In this document: positions 36,201 through 47,700 of the stretch, piece after piece
Layout of the letters: each line of letters starts with the position of its first letter
How positions within the stretch are numbered: the first letter of the stretch is position 1
From: Persea americana
Lineage: Eukaryota > Streptophyta > Magnoliopsida > Laurales > Lauraceae
Direction: 5' to 3'
Length of the DNA: 64,000 nucleotides
NCBI GenBank assembly: GCA_029852735.1
Contig: CM056811.1
Location: 4,729,853-4,793,852 of the forward strand
Notes under the pieces: model-generated
Seen by the model: only the letters and a program-made list of their open reading frames with translations
The model's database searches: none
What the model was told of the DNA's origin: nothing
Made by a program: the position numbers and the translations under genes

Positions 36201-38975
36201 TCCTTACCACTCGGGTAAGGAGCCGTTCTTACTTTGTTTGACTCATCATCTGTTGCTCATATTATTTGATTCTGCATGAAACTTGCTATTGTAGTTTGTA
36301 TCCTTTGTTGGTCAAATGTTTTAGTTAGTTCCTTTGTTTTTGTTATGCAGGACCTCCCTGGCGCACTTGATGATGCTGCAGTAACCGAGGCCTTAGAACT
36401 GCACAAGATTAAAAGTCGTCAGTGGGCAATTTTTAGAACCTCTGCTATAAAAGGTGAAGGCCTGTTTGAAGGCTTGGACTGGTAAGCTCAGCTTCCTCTT
36501 GCAGTTTGGAGATTGAACATAGGATATTCCTGTGCAATGTTTACAATTCGTTAATTTTTCACCTATGGGAGTCCTGCACAAGACTAGTGCGGGATTTTCA
36601 ATCGCCCCCATCCACAAAAGCCTGAACCCTGCATTAAAGGTGCCGACTGCCATGTGGGACACCTGTAGGAGAAAATTTCCCTTCACAATCCTATACAAAA
36701 ATAGCTTTATTTGGCATGACCCACTCATTAGTTAAGTTGCATGATCATATTTTTGTTACCATAGTTTAGTCTTATTGATATTGTTTTCATATCATTAACT
36801 GTGACTTTTGTTCCCAAAATGACATTAGGCAAGCATATCAACAAACATCATCTGCCAACTATCTGGTATTGAGCTTTGCAAGTTCTATGTACTTTTCCGT
36901 CGGTCACTCTTTAGAGCTAAGCATTGCCACAAATGACATTAAGGGCCTCTTTGTTTCATAGAATTGAATTTCTAGGAATTTCAAGACTTTGTCTGTCTAT
37001 AAATGGTTAAAAATGAAGAATCAAAAGTGAATATCCAAAAATGAGCATCAAATAACCTCCCCTATAATGGAAATTGAATGAAAAGGGAACATAAGAAATG
37101 AATACTCAACCATCATCGTAGTAATTCAAATCCTAGGAAAGTCAAGGTCCTATCGACATTGCTACACCTCTAACCTCTATCTTTCACGGCTTCACCCCTC
37201 GCCTCTTTAATAATCTTTTGGTGGAGCTCATTTGACTATGAACTCTCATGTATTCTGTGCACAAAAACAGGCCCTAGCAGGTCATTAACAGTGGAGTTAT
37301 TAGAGATATAAAAATTTTGGATTGTTATTAATGGAGAATGCATATACACTATTGTTCCTCCCAAAAGCTGAACTAAATTGAGAAGGCATAACAGTTTGGA
37401 TTTCAGAAATTCCGAATTCTAGATCCAATTTTGATTGACATCCAGGTTTAACCTGGATCCAGATCCTAATAGACTTGGACCTTTAATGTCTTGATTCAGG
37501 TCTGGCCGACTCAGACCTGGTTTCCGGACCCAGATTCAAATCTTGTATTTCAAATCAGATTCAGATCTGATCAGTATGGACCCAGCCTAAATCCATCCCG
37601 ATGACAAACCTTACATGTAACATACTTCAGAAAGGGTTGGGTGCCTAAGTTCAATATTTTAGGAAAACCAACATTCATCAACCTTGTCTACTTGTTTTGG
37701 GGCGTATGGTAACTTAAAAAATAAGCTCTTATTTTGTGATTTAGAGCTGATTTGGACATTAGACCTCTAATTATATTGTCTGATCTTAGAGCTTATTTAA
37801 AAATTATCTCTTTTGCCTCTAAATAAATAAGCTAAGGTGGGCGGCTTATTTTTTGGAGCTTGTTTTAGCTAAAGCGGATGGAGGTGGACAATGCAAAATT
37901 TTTGCGTTTTGGATGAAATAACCTCATAACATTTTCAAAATGATGTAAATGACAGGTTCTACATTGTAATTTATAAAAGGTGTGCCTCAATTACCACAAT
38001 TCCAAAAGGTGGGCCCCGATTATCTAACGAAATAAGACATTTTTAAAATAATTTTACCTAACACACTAATTGTAAATTATAACTTAAAAATTAGAGCTTT
38101 TATGTTAGACCTTAATTTAATTAGCTCTTACTAATGAGATTCGAGTTTCCAAATGGCCCCTTATTTTTAGCATATGTTCCCCATCGACTACAACTTGTAA
38201 TTTGAGTGCCTCTATTTTGTAGTTTGTCGCTGGTACATTTCTCTTGCACCAATAATACTTTGAATGTTGTTCTTCTGGTTGTTTTAGCTGTGTTGTAATT
38301 GTCTCTCTCTTTGATAAAATTCATTTGTTTATGATAAAAAAACTACAAACAAATATGGTTTATGGATGTTTTGATATGTATGTGCATGACTGTTTTCATA
38401 TGTGCGAGGCATCCACCCCTTCCTGCATTATGTATAAGCTTTTCCATCTCAAATGTGATGTGGCCAACTTCAGTCTCTTGCACTGCTTGGTTAATGGCAG
38501 GAATGCTGCACAAAACCTAAATCCCTGTGATACTGGTAATTGAGTTTGTGGTTTTATTGCAAGCAAGATTGGCAATTGCATTCAAACGCTCGCAATTCAT
38601 TAATCTGATTGTTTTGCCTCTTCATTTGGTTTTGCGCAAGTTAAGTAACTTGATTAAAGCCTAACCCTACAAGTTCCTGCATTTAGATAATTGTGAGTTA
38701 CATGAGTATCTGATCCTTTCATTCTTCGAGACTACCAATTACTAGCAAAATTAGTTACAGGTAAACTAAGGTAAGCCAAGTGATGGTTAACCGAGTTCCA
38801 AGGCTCCAAACACTGCCTTACGTTCAAGCACATCTGAACATGTAGATTCAAGATGGAGGAGATATTTATAAATTTGCATGGACAGTCTCAAAGCCTGATA
38901 GAGAACTTATTTTATTTCCCTCTTTTGTCCAAATGATGCAGGCTCAGCAACACACTGAAATCTGGGGGTAGCTGA
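24121..38975 (+). CDS. ARL1: ADP-ribosylation factor-like GTPase, ARL1 type
   Basis: Eight exons: 24121-24223, 24332-24370, 24484-24546, 27087-27105 (19 nt), 29033-29144, 32885-32932, 36351-36481 and 38942-38975; all GT-AG and in frame, giving 182 aa. All GTPase motifs are intact: P-loop GLDNAGKT (24-31), switch I with Thr48 (STIPTIGFN), WDLGGQ (66-71, catalytic Gln71), NKQD (126-129) and the SA loop (159-160). Gly2 follows Met1, the usual myristoylation site. The protein is nearly identical over its length to plant ARL1 (called ARF3 in Arabidopsis), which works at the trans-Golgi in vesicle tethering; classical ARF1 differs at the N-terminus and in the GAVVLIFANKQD region. Introns 3-7 are 1.9-3.7 kb and loaded with repeats. 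The family and motifs are clear; localisation is inferred. Confidence 0.95.
24605..24629. repeat. GA microsatellite
   Basis: About twelve GA units lie in intron 3 of ARL1. Likely length-polymorphic. Confidence 0.9.
25243..26420. mobile_element. Large foldback (inverted-repeat) element in ARL1 intron 3
   Basis: The left arm (about 25243-25710) reappears in reverse complement at about 26030-26420. Matching blocks in order include CCATTTGGATTTAAAAGGA with reversed GCTTGTTTGAATATAAAGAC, AAGTAATTCTC, GGAGAAAACACC-type sequence, CTCCATTCAAATTCAAATGC with reversed CTATACAAATTCAAACACAG, and TCTCCACTTGTCA. Arms are diverged. The spacer carries further TCTCCTC/GGAGAA pieces of the same family, so several related insertions may be nested. 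Related sequence also occurs left of it (24.69-25.2 kb) and at about 54.4-54.86 kb. No transposase is seen. Confidence 0.7.
30740..30935. repeat. Degenerate CCAATATG/CTGATATG-rich repeat
   Basis: In intron 5 of ARL1, short motifs such as CCAATATGCCC, GCCGATACATATCAG and GGCTGATATGCATATGCC recur in both orientations within 200 bp. It resembles dispersed plant elements built from GATACGTATC-like units; the family is not identified. Confidence 0.45.
31895..32430. repeat. Degenerate minisatellite (CCACCCATGGAGATGTGTATGG-like unit)
   Basis: At least eight variants of a unit of roughly 40-60 bp run head-to-tail, each with a GGTGGGACC-type block, a CCCAT(GG)-type block and an AGATGTGTATGG-type block. 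Examples lie at about 31915, 31985, 32110, 32185, 32245, 32325 and 32390. Unit length and sequence vary strongly. It lies in intron 5 of ARL1. Confidence 0.7.
33410..34144 (-). mobile_element. LINE remnant with RNase H domain, antisense in ARL1 intron 6
   Basis: On the minus strand, 34144 to 33590 encodes broken pieces of a plant non-LTR retrotransposon RNase H domain: WTPPTNGALQLNFDGSALGN (start of the domain), then after frameshifts IIEGDSSCAIKWA, and RCANSEADRPVKEG near the end. A 3' UTR and an A-tail (T's at about 33414-33428) follow. Within it a ~49-bp segment is tandemly duplicated (about 33826-33923, with AGATAATAGCTTAGCT twice). Frameshifts make it a dead, 5'-truncated copy. Confidence 0.85.
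34281..34785. repeat. Diverged ~240-bp tandem duplication
   Basis: Copy 1 (about 34281-34522) and copy 2 (about 34523-34785) share GGAATGATAGAG, CAACTTGCAGT, GAGATCAAGAGAG, GGTGAGAGTCGGATTGTAGA and GAAATATGTAGAGCCAGAA in the same order. Copy 2 has an extra internal repeat of TCAAGAGAGATGTGTCTAGC. It sits between two LINE fragments in ARL1 intron 6. Confidence 0.85.
34950..35600 (-). mobile_element. Second LINE RNase H remnant in ARL1 intron 6
   Basis: On the minus strand, 35400-35360 reads PPSVGVLKFNVDGAS, a typical RNase H domain start, and near 35150-35060 another frame reads VAFCHMNRLGNFLAYGLAKQ, a typical domain end. Frameshifts and stops lie between. It is independent of, and differs in sequence from, the 33.4-34.1 kb copy. 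Confidence 0.75.
35590..35935. repeat. AGCTTGAGCT-rich dispersed element
   Basis: A block rich in GCTTGAGCT, GAGCTCAAGCTT and CGAGCTCAAGCTTGGCC motifs is bounded by TAGGCCTGCAAG on the left and CGGCTTGTTTACAC on the right. Such GAGCTCGAGC-type repeats are scattered in many plant genomes. No coding capacity. Confidence 0.55.
36016..36244 (-). mobile_element. tRNA-derived SINE, family B copy 1
   Basis: Read on the minus strand it has an A-box-like TTACCCGAGTGGTAAGGAG and a B-box-like GGTTTGAACCTTGG, a body with three CCCACTTGTGTGGGC-like units, and a 3' end GGGGTACCAAAAACAAAA. ATCATCTG occurs on both sides (36008-36015 and 36245-36252), a plausible 8-bp target-site duplication. Antisense in ARL1 intron 6. 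Confidence 0.75.
36943..37276. mobile_element. Tourist-like MITE in ARL1 intron 7
   Basis: The left end GGGCCTCTTTGTTTCATAG and the right end CAAAAACAGGCCC (reverse GGGCCTGTTTTTG) form terminal inverted repeats around about 330 bp without coding sequence. Flanks TAA (left) and TAG (right) are close to the 3-bp duplication of PIF/Harbinger elements. A truncated relative lies at 13.87-13.98 kb. Confidence 0.6.
37699..38160. mobile_element. MITE-like element in ARL1 intron 7
   Basis: It starts GGGGCGTATGGTAACTTA and ends GAGTTTCCAAATGGCCCC (reverse GGGGCCATTTGGAAACTC), about 460 bp. The interior has AAAATAAGCTCTTATTTT near the left and AATTAGAGCTTTT near the right in inverted relation. No ORF. 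Target-site duplication not clear. Confidence 0.5.
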
Positions 38976-41900
38976 CATGTTGGAGAAAGGAATCATAGCA
39001 TACGTACTGCTTTATAGAAGCAACCCACTTTTGTGATCAAAGATATTTTTGTGGAAAAGATGGTGACCGCAACATTTTAATTTTACGGGTTGAGAGAAAA
39101 TCAATTATGTTTTCCTTTTCTTTTTCTTTTTTGATCGATTCTCAGAACTGTTATCTAGTGCTTCTCTTTTACGTGTATCATTTGTTGTTGGAAAGTTGGG
39201 ATATGTATGCCTCCAGTTGCTGAAGTGGCCTTTTTTTTTTTTTAGCTCAGGTGCCCCACCATAGGATTGTTTTATCATGTTGCTGTTAAATTTGAAGTGT
39301 TTCAGATTTTTTGTTTTCATATGATCGAAGGCATCATTTGCCAATAAAAACAGGGATTTTTTTTTTCTACTGCTGCATTGTTGGTCGTTGCTGTGTTATC
39401 ATCATTGTCACACATATTGTCAAAATAATACTAATAATAATGGTTTTTTTTTCCTTCAGGCTAATGAGAAAATAATATAGAAAACAAACTATGTGAAAAA
39501 ATAAAAAATAGTTTATAAATATTTAAAATGCTTTAAAGCATATGAATTCATAAAATATTATAGATTTCAGTATTTAAATATCATGAAAATATTGCATTCA
39601 AATTCTATGATATTTTCAATATTTGTTGATATTAAATTTTTTTATTTTTAAGCAATGTCGTGCAGTTACACTATATTTACAGATGGTTTGTGAAACTGGA
39701 TCATAGTTCATACATTTATGTCATTTGTGCTGTGTATAAGAAAGACATATACTTGTCACACATATGGGAGCCCCTCCGGTGTATGGTGGTAGGAGCTCAG
39801 ATCATAATGAGCTCCACTAGATCCACAGCCAAACAAGTTTTCGCTATCCAAAATAAGTGCATGCTTGATCTAATGGTTCATTTCACTCAGATGGGTGTCA
39901 TACCCCGGACCCATGACTATCGGGGGGGGGGCGGGGGGGGCGCGCTTGATGGTCCACTCGGATGGACCGTAAGGTAGGTCCTATCATGTGTTCAAGCCTA
40001 TGATGTGGGAAGTAGATCTCAGGTGAGATAAGGGAGCCATTTGGTAAGTGATGCCCGGGCAGTCAGCTATTACCACTGGCCTAGGAGGCTGTCCTTGTAT
40101 TCCAATATTTTTTATATGCTTGTCAGGACATGAGGTCCACCACAATGCGTGCCAGATTTTGGTAAGATGTAGCGTTACATCAGATGATATCCTACCCTTG
40201 ATTGAATGGTGATTGAATGATCTAAAAAAGTTCAATGGCTTTCTTGTAAATTATAGTGTATTTTGAAATTCTAAGTAGAATAAGAAAGCTGCGGTGATAT
40301 GGAAGGACTGTTCATACGTTTGGCTCCATACGCTTGACCAGGATGTGAGAAGAAGAAAAATCCCTCTCAGATTTCAATCTCCAAGGTCCAAACACCATAT
40401 GCATCATACATGTGTTTTGCAACGCCACTATATACAGCCGCTCTCTAGCGTGTGGTTGAGAGAGCGAGAGCGAAAATACTCTGTAAGCTAATTTGACCCG
40501 TTTTTTCCATGCAAAACACGACACAGACACAGGCACAGGGACGGAGCAAAACCAGGTTGATGTCCTTTTTCCCAGGGGCGCCGACTCAGGCCCAGGAACA
40601 GAACAAAACCTGGTTGATGTCCTCTTCCCACTGGCAGACTCATAATTTTTGTTTAGGTGGGGCTAAGCTCTTACACGACTTTGCTAACTTTTTTCACATT
40701 AACAATATCAAAAGATAAAATAAAAATCCATTTAAATTGATACAAATTTTTCCCATGCTCAGATCTCATGCCCAATAGAAGGGTCTTTTCACTACCTCTG
40801 TCAAATGCAGATGATCATCCATTCATCATCGTCAAAACAATCAAAGATAACATTTTCTTTAATTCTAGGCGTTCGGACGGCCTAAAACGGTAATTTGGGT
40901 GAGCACCCACTTACCCAATTTGAATTTTAAAAGGGATTTTATTTAGATATAAGGAATTTGGTTGCATGCACTAACCTTAGCTATAAAAATGATTCCTTAT
41001 AGTTGATCATGGGCTCGCGGCAAAGAAGAAAAAATGTCATTTAAATGTAACTCAAGTTATCAAAGCATATTAACCCTAAGGCCTGACTTACGTATGAATT
41101 GAAGTTTAAAGTGTGCCCAATAGTGATTTGGTCAACTTCAGACTTGTAGATATTCTGTGATTTAGGGCTTAGTGTTTGTATTAAGATGTGGAGATTTAGG
41201 GCTTGAAATTAGGATTTGGGAATTAAGGGTTCACATTAAGGTATAGAGTAATTAGGATTATACTACAACTGAGGTGGAATATTATTTTATTTAAGGTTAT
41301 TTGGTGAGAGAGAGAGACTAACCACAAGAGGACTGGAGACGAAAAACTCGATCTGCGCGAAGAGGATCTCATACTCTCACTAGAAAGAAGAAGTCAAAAG
41401 AAATTAGCGCTAAGAGGATTTGTTTTCAATCTTTTCAAGTTTGTAATATAGTGCGATCACAAGACTTAGACGTGGGGCGACTGTATTAAATATACGTAAG
41501 AAAAGTTAAGTGGCCATTCAAGTATCTTGAATTTCAAGCGTCTAGGTCCGCCCTTCCCTCTTCCTGTGTGTGTGATCCAATGTTGTTATACCTTTAACGT
41601 GCAATTTTTACTTTCATTCGAAAAGGTATGGTTGGGAAATAATGCATGTTTTATACATGCAGGTCGGTGGATATCCCACCAAGCAATTGAGGATAAGGAT
41701 TTTTGTTGTCCACTGAAGAAGTTAAATAATAAATTTAACTATTTTAATATTTTATTTAAGAAATTTTTAGAATCACACGAGCGCGACCGCACCCACCTGG
41801 AGGCACTTAGGTACTGCCATCAAGCTTCATCCCATAAGTCCCTTAAAATAAAGGGAAATAATAGAAATGAAAAAGGCTTGAAGTTTATATTTTTGTGGCA

Positions 41901-44203
41901 TAACTTAGATGATTGACATTATTGGAATAGGGCCCAATTTAGGATGTGTCCCATTTGTTGACATGAGAGAGCAGTCTGGATTGATGAAATTTTAGAATCT
42001 GCTTGTTTGAAGAGGGATTTTCACCAGCCATTTACGCTCTGGGGTTTTCTTATAGTGATTTATGTTGCTTTCAATCAAAGAATTTGGACCTTTTCTTTTC
42101 CATATAAAATTATATCAAAGTCTCTTCAATTGGGATTGAATTTCTGATCCATCCAAAGCTAAATCTGATAATGGGATCTGAATTTGATGCAAGGCTAGAG
42201 AGGACAGCCCCTGCAAGGTCATTAATAGTGACTCAGTGACAGTAACGTTTCATGTCAATCACTCTTTGTTTTTCCTGGAAAAGTCATTGGCCCATTGTGC
42301 ACCACTCATTCATCCCAGATCACAATACGAATTTAAGGGACGAAACAGTGAATATATAATGGAAAAGGAAAATTTTTAAATGAGATCTTAAGCATTATTT
42401 AAAAGCATAATATAAGTTTCAAAACTTTTTAAATTAATTCCTATGTTATTCAATAAGTTATCAATTAAAGACATTCGGTGATTTAAAGGTAATTTTTGGT
42501 GACCTTTTTCCTTCATCTTTTAAAATATTCAAAAACCCTTTATTTAAAACCATGGCATGGTTCCGATATTCACTATATGCAGCTGATCACCATGGAGATG
42601 CGAGCTGTCCCTGATCGCTGTAAGGACGTCGATGAAGAAAATGAAAACATAGAGGAGTTAAAAGGAGAGTTTTGTTTTAATGAAAAGTAATACAGGTAGG
42701 TTAAAATATATAGGGAAAAAATATTTGAAAAATAGCTTTAAATGAATGGATATCTTTGATTTAAAATTTTTTCAAAAACATAGAAACTAATTTATGAAGT
42801 TTTAAAATTTATATCTTTTTTTTTTTTTTTTTTAAAAAGACAAAAGCTTAAGTCGTTATTTTAAATCTTCACTATTGAAAAATGTAGAGAAATTTTTGTG
42901 GTGAGGAATTGCACAAGACTAATCAGATAAGACCTTGTCCGTCAGTAAGACTTTTTAAGCTAAAAGAGAAACTGGCTCTTCATGTTCCTCGTGCTGCAGA
43001 TGCACTGCTGCATTTTGTTTCATCCACTGGAAATGTGAAACACGCTTTTAGCTTACGCAGTACCTGCCCTTATTCAATTTAATGCATTTTTCAGACCATG
43101 CAACCCACACGTTTTGGATTGGTCCACCCCCACCCCAGTCAATCACTGTACACTCAGAAACAAATGGAGAAAATTTGACGTAGAAACTTTGATAATATAC
43201 AATCTTAGAAGAGTAACATCTTAATTTTGGTTTTATCCATGGCAATCCACCCTAGAAAGCAACAAATCATATTGGTAGGAAAAGCTTTTCTTTTGCCGCA
43301 AAACGCTCATTTGAACTCTGTCTTAGAAGTCAGGATGACCCCTCCAAGTTGTGCGGGACCTTGTTGCAATCTTATAGATAACTATGATCTTGCCTCTCTT
43401 TAAAAACCTCTTTAAAGGATTATTTATGTAATTATACATTGAGGATATTAAAGTATAAACAAGCTCTCTCTCAATGAGGGCATGACAATTTCATGCCAAC
43501 TTTGAAGTTGTCGGGCTTACTTGAATGCATGCCCAGAGTTTGAACCCTATGTATGCTACTCTCTTTCCAACTGTTTTGAGTTTGGTCTTTAGATTTGCTA
43601 TTCTCTTCCTATGTGTGTGGGTGACCTATTCGTGTGTGTTCAGGCTCTCTTCCTATATGTATCGACGAATTCTTCCCGCATGTTCAGGCTATTAAATTTC
43701 CTTTCCTAACCATTCATACCAAAATTTGAGGTGCTAGTAGAGGTAATATAAATACTTCTCAATACTCTCCTCATAAGATGAAATCTGGTCGGTTTTCGTG
43801 ACATGCAATTTTTTTTTTCACGCCGAATTGTTCGACATTGAATTCGAACTCGTGATGGAACTCTGGCTCCTCCCAAGTTTTCCAAATGTTTTGGAACGGA
43901 TCTCCTGCTGGTAACTGTGGTACAACATAGCCTCCTATGAACCCGATCCCTCTTTTGGCCTCTGGCTCTTACAGCTGGTTGGGCCGGTTTTGCGTTTATT
44001 TTTGAGGACGCGTTCATGAAGTGATTGTTTCTGATTTTGCATGTCCTCACATAGATGAGGATATGCTACAAGCCCTGCTGCTGGGCCTCTGCTTCCCAGG
44101 TTGCATGTGATTAAGACCATTCATCAAGTGGGTCCCACTGGAAAAGAGGAAACATGGGAGAAATGCAGATGCCGCACGTCTCTAGTGTGGACTAATTACA
44201 GTC

Positions 44204-44273
44204 TGCAGATCAAAGGTGAGAAACCAAGAATTTGAAGATTGCAGATCAAAGGTGAGGACCAAGATTTGAAGAT
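44204..44273. repeat. Near-perfect ~35-bp tandem duplication upstream of DXS
   Basis: TGCAGATCAAAGGTGAG, then ACCAAGA and TTTGAAGAT, occurs twice head-to-tail (about 44204-44239 and 44240-44273) with a few indels. It lies about 460 bp before the DXS start codon and so could fall in its promoter. Confidence 0.85.
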
Positions 44274-44639
44274 AGACACCATTATAGACTTCGACCTGGA
44301 CCAACCCAACAACTATTTTGGGAGCATAAAATGGCGAGAACCCAATTTCAAGGATGGTTGTTTGGCAAACGAGTATTTTGGCTTCATGCACGTAGGTCAT
44401 ATCATGATGCTAGTCATTTAGAAGAAAAGGCAAAACAGCTTAATTTCACAACTCTATAGGAGCTCCCCTTCTATTTTACACAGCTGTCCCTCCTTAGTTA
44501 GTGGGCTGGTACACAATCACATCCATCTTACATAATCAATGGGACCCACAATTCCTCTGCATTCCCCCAACACCTCCATTCTCTGCCTTTTTAAATGCCC
44601 GTCCTCCAACCTCCTTTTGCTCCCCATAACCCACTCCTC

Positions 44640-44730
44640 TTCCCGCTTTTCCTTCTTGCGAGTTTGTTGAGAGAGAGAGAGCTTGTGTTCTTTTCCCCTT
44701 TGTGAGTCTGTTGAGAGAGAGAGAGAGGAT
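44640..44730 (+). promoter_or_regulatory. GA-rich 5' leader of DXS
   Basis: Two GAGAGAGAGAG tracts (about 44669-44680 and 44713-44728), each preceded by a GAG(T)YTGTTGAG block, lie within 65 bp of the ATG. GA/CT tracts are common in plant 5' UTRs and core promoters and can bind BPC/GAGA-type factors. Role inferred. Confidence 0.5.
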
Positions 44731-47700
44731 ATGGGTGCTTTTAGTGCAATGACAAGCAGTCCACAATTTCCATTCCTCAATAGTGGGTTGAAGCATCCAT
44801 TGAGGAAGGTTGCCAATACCATGAATTCTTTTCCAAGGAACAAGTACAAGGTTGTCTAGGGGTGTTTCTTTTCTCTTTCTTTCTTGCTTTAGATTTTTCA
44901 CGGGTCCTTTATTTTTATTTGTAGAACAAATATATCTCTTTTTACTGTGGACCCGGCCTGAACCCAAAGTCAATTACTTTATCCAACTTCACCCTCAATT
45001 TATTGTTATATACTGTAATTCTGAGACTGATTAAGCCAAAATTCAACTTTATAGGCAAACCCAACCCAAACTTTAAATATCAGCAGCTGTGATTTGTTAC
45101 CATATATTTAAGAGCTTTATTTAGAGTGCATGTATACCTGTTTTAAGTTTTAGGACCTTAATATCTAAAAGATTACAGCATTTCAACTCCGCTAATTTTG
45201 TTAACACCTGTAATCCACATTAAGATCCTCAAATTTCACTCTGCCCATGCAATTGGCAAGCATTAAGGTGGGCCTGTAGCAAGGCTCCCAAGTTGAGAGT
45301 TTACTGGGCGCCTAGGCCTTCCTCAATTGGTTCAATAAATCCAGATACAAGGATGATGGAGCAAACTCCAACCGAATATTTTAATAATGAAAATAGACAT
45401 AACTTGGGCTGCACCTGGACCCTGACCCAGATCGAGGCCCAAGTCGATTAAAGGCCCTGTTGGAGTTCAGAGCACATAATTCACTCTCGGAACATGTCGT
45501 TTTGGTAGCTTTTACTTTGTAGTTCTCAAAAATCATGAAGGGCCATTTGCATGATTCATTTCTCCATGATTTGAAGTACTAGTCCATGATTCAGTACTCC
45601 TTATTACTCTTCCATGGTTTGAAGAGCTGAGATGATCAGGCACTTCTTGGGGAGGTCATAGATTTTTTTAATTTGTCTTGGGTGAAACTTCATTTTGTTA
45701 GGACTTTTGATTCTTGAGGTGAACCATTTCTTATAAAATTGGAAAATAAATGGAAGAAGATATGTCAGTAATATGTGAACTGATATTTAAAACTATGTTT
45801 CCTTTTTTTGTTGCAGTTCAATTGTGAGGCAAACTCTATAGAAAGTTATTCAGACGACAAATCAAACTCAATGAAGGAAGAGCAACACCTGCAACGGGAA
45901 GCACGCAAAGCGTTAAGTTTCTCCAGCGAAAAGCCTCCCACTCCAATCCTAGACACTATAAATTACCCAATTCACATGAAGAATCTCTCCATCCAAGTAA
46001 GGAAGCAGTATTTAGAGTATAAATCATACTTGGTTATCTCTGTTTTCATGAAAATGCAATATCTGCTTATATGAAGATGAGGTTCTTTACCATACATGAG
46101 CTCTTAGTCTCTGATTTAATGGGGTGGATACTTAGAAGTTAGCATAAGCCAACCATCCTTTCCCCATTAAATCAGAGTTTAAGGACTCTTGTACTATCAA
46201 AATATCAAAGTAAAAGTTTAAGCCAACCATCCTTTCCCCATTAAATCAAGGTTAAAGGACTCTCGAAGTAAAGAAGTAAAATGTAGAAGTAAACACTCAA
46301 GGTTGGAGATAAAAACTTTCTTGGAGGGGCCTAATAAAAGTAATTTCTGAGGGGCCACACCCTTGAGTGTAAATGTACAATATGAATGTCAAAGCATTTA
46401 GAAGTCTTTGTCTTCAATGTTTTTTTAGAACAAATTTATAACTGAAGTTTCTTTTAGTCCCTTGGAAGTTCATAAATTTTTACTCGATTTATTACCCTTG
46501 AAGGAACTTGAAGTGTTAGCTGATGAGCTTCGAACGGAGATTATATACACAATTTCAAAGGTGGGAGGCCATCTGAGTTCGAGCCTGGGAGTGGCCGAAC
46601 TGACAGTGGCACTGCATCATGTGTTCAACACTCCAGAAGATAAGGTCATATGGGATGTTGGGCATCAGGTAAAACTCCAAATTTCCACACTTTTTTTCTC
46701 CTGATTTCATATCCACTACCAACAGTGCTTACAAATATACTCAGTATAAAAAACAGCATTGAGGACCCACATATGAACTGGCTGTGTTGGTGGGACTTGG
46801 AGAATTTTGATAGAAATGTATTTTTTATACCCATGTACTTCTTCTTAGGTGGAATAGATGATATCAAAATAAATGGCATTTCTGTCTCGAAGCTTAATCA
46901 CAATGTCTGCCCTTTACTTTTTCATCGCTTACGTAATGAGATAACAAGTTGTAATGGTGAGACTACTGACCAATATCCCAAGTCTACAGTTACCGTCTCT
47001 TCCATAGAAAAACCCATCACCTTCCAGTGTCCAAAAACTACCCTTTGGACCAAGAACAGTAGTAACAACACAACAATTATGGTAGTGTAAAGTTTATCAT
47101 TATACTAGAATTATCACAACTGTCAATGGGCTAATCCAAATTGCTCGTGAAAATTCAGGGTCCAGATTTGGATTATAAAAAGGTTGATCTATGTAAAAGC
47201 CCATGTCCTAATGGAAAATCTTACAAAATTTTGAAAATTATTTTCATTTGAGTGATACTATATAATATACTGATAGTTTTCTATGGTGAGTAGGCGTACC
47301 CACATAAGATTTTGACTGGAAGGAGGTCGAGAATGCACACCATCAGGCAAACTTCAGGGCTTGCAGGCTTCCCAAAGAGGGATGAGAGCGTCCATGATGC
47401 ATTTGGAGCAGGCCACAGTTCTACAAGCATCTCAGCTGCTTTGGGTATGTATGGATTTTCTATCTTTTTGAGGGTTGATCTATTTATTAACTTCTAAAGA
47501 TGGTTATTAATACTCAGATTCCGGACCCAAAAAAAATTGATAGGCCAGTGCTTGAATACTGCAATACTTCAGATCGTTTGAGCTCTGTTTTCTTTGCTTT
47601 TTAGTCTATAAATTGTTACTCATCACCACCTATAAGGGATGTTCTGTTTACCAGCTGGTTATCTTGAAAACCTGACTCAAAAAATCAGGATATGGACCAT

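Larger units (their letters stand above)
38976..44730. other. Long intergenic region, no supported gene
   Basis: About 5.7 kb with no exon chain or domain I can recognise on either strand. It is AT-rich with poly-T runs (for example 42818-42833), a GC-rich homopolymer stretch at about 39920-39945, and a small tandem duplication (44204-44273). The final 100 bp form the GA-rich DXS leader. Confidence 0.5.

Noticed and set aside
36180..36222. A tRNA gene
   Set aside because: A-box and B-box-like motifs are present but no cloverleaf closes, and the sequence continues into a SINE body and A-rich tail.
41527..41916. 129-codon ORF as a gene
   Set aside because: No recognisable domain, AT-rich and biased like the intergenic background; no exon partners found.
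43706..44050. Arg-rich 114-codon ORF as a gene
   Set aside because: No similarity recognised, and the composition looks like a chance ORF in GC-richer intergenic DNA.
44517..44973. Minus-strand ORFs over the DXS leader
   Set aside because: They are antisense shadows created by the GA-rich leader and exon 1 of DXS.
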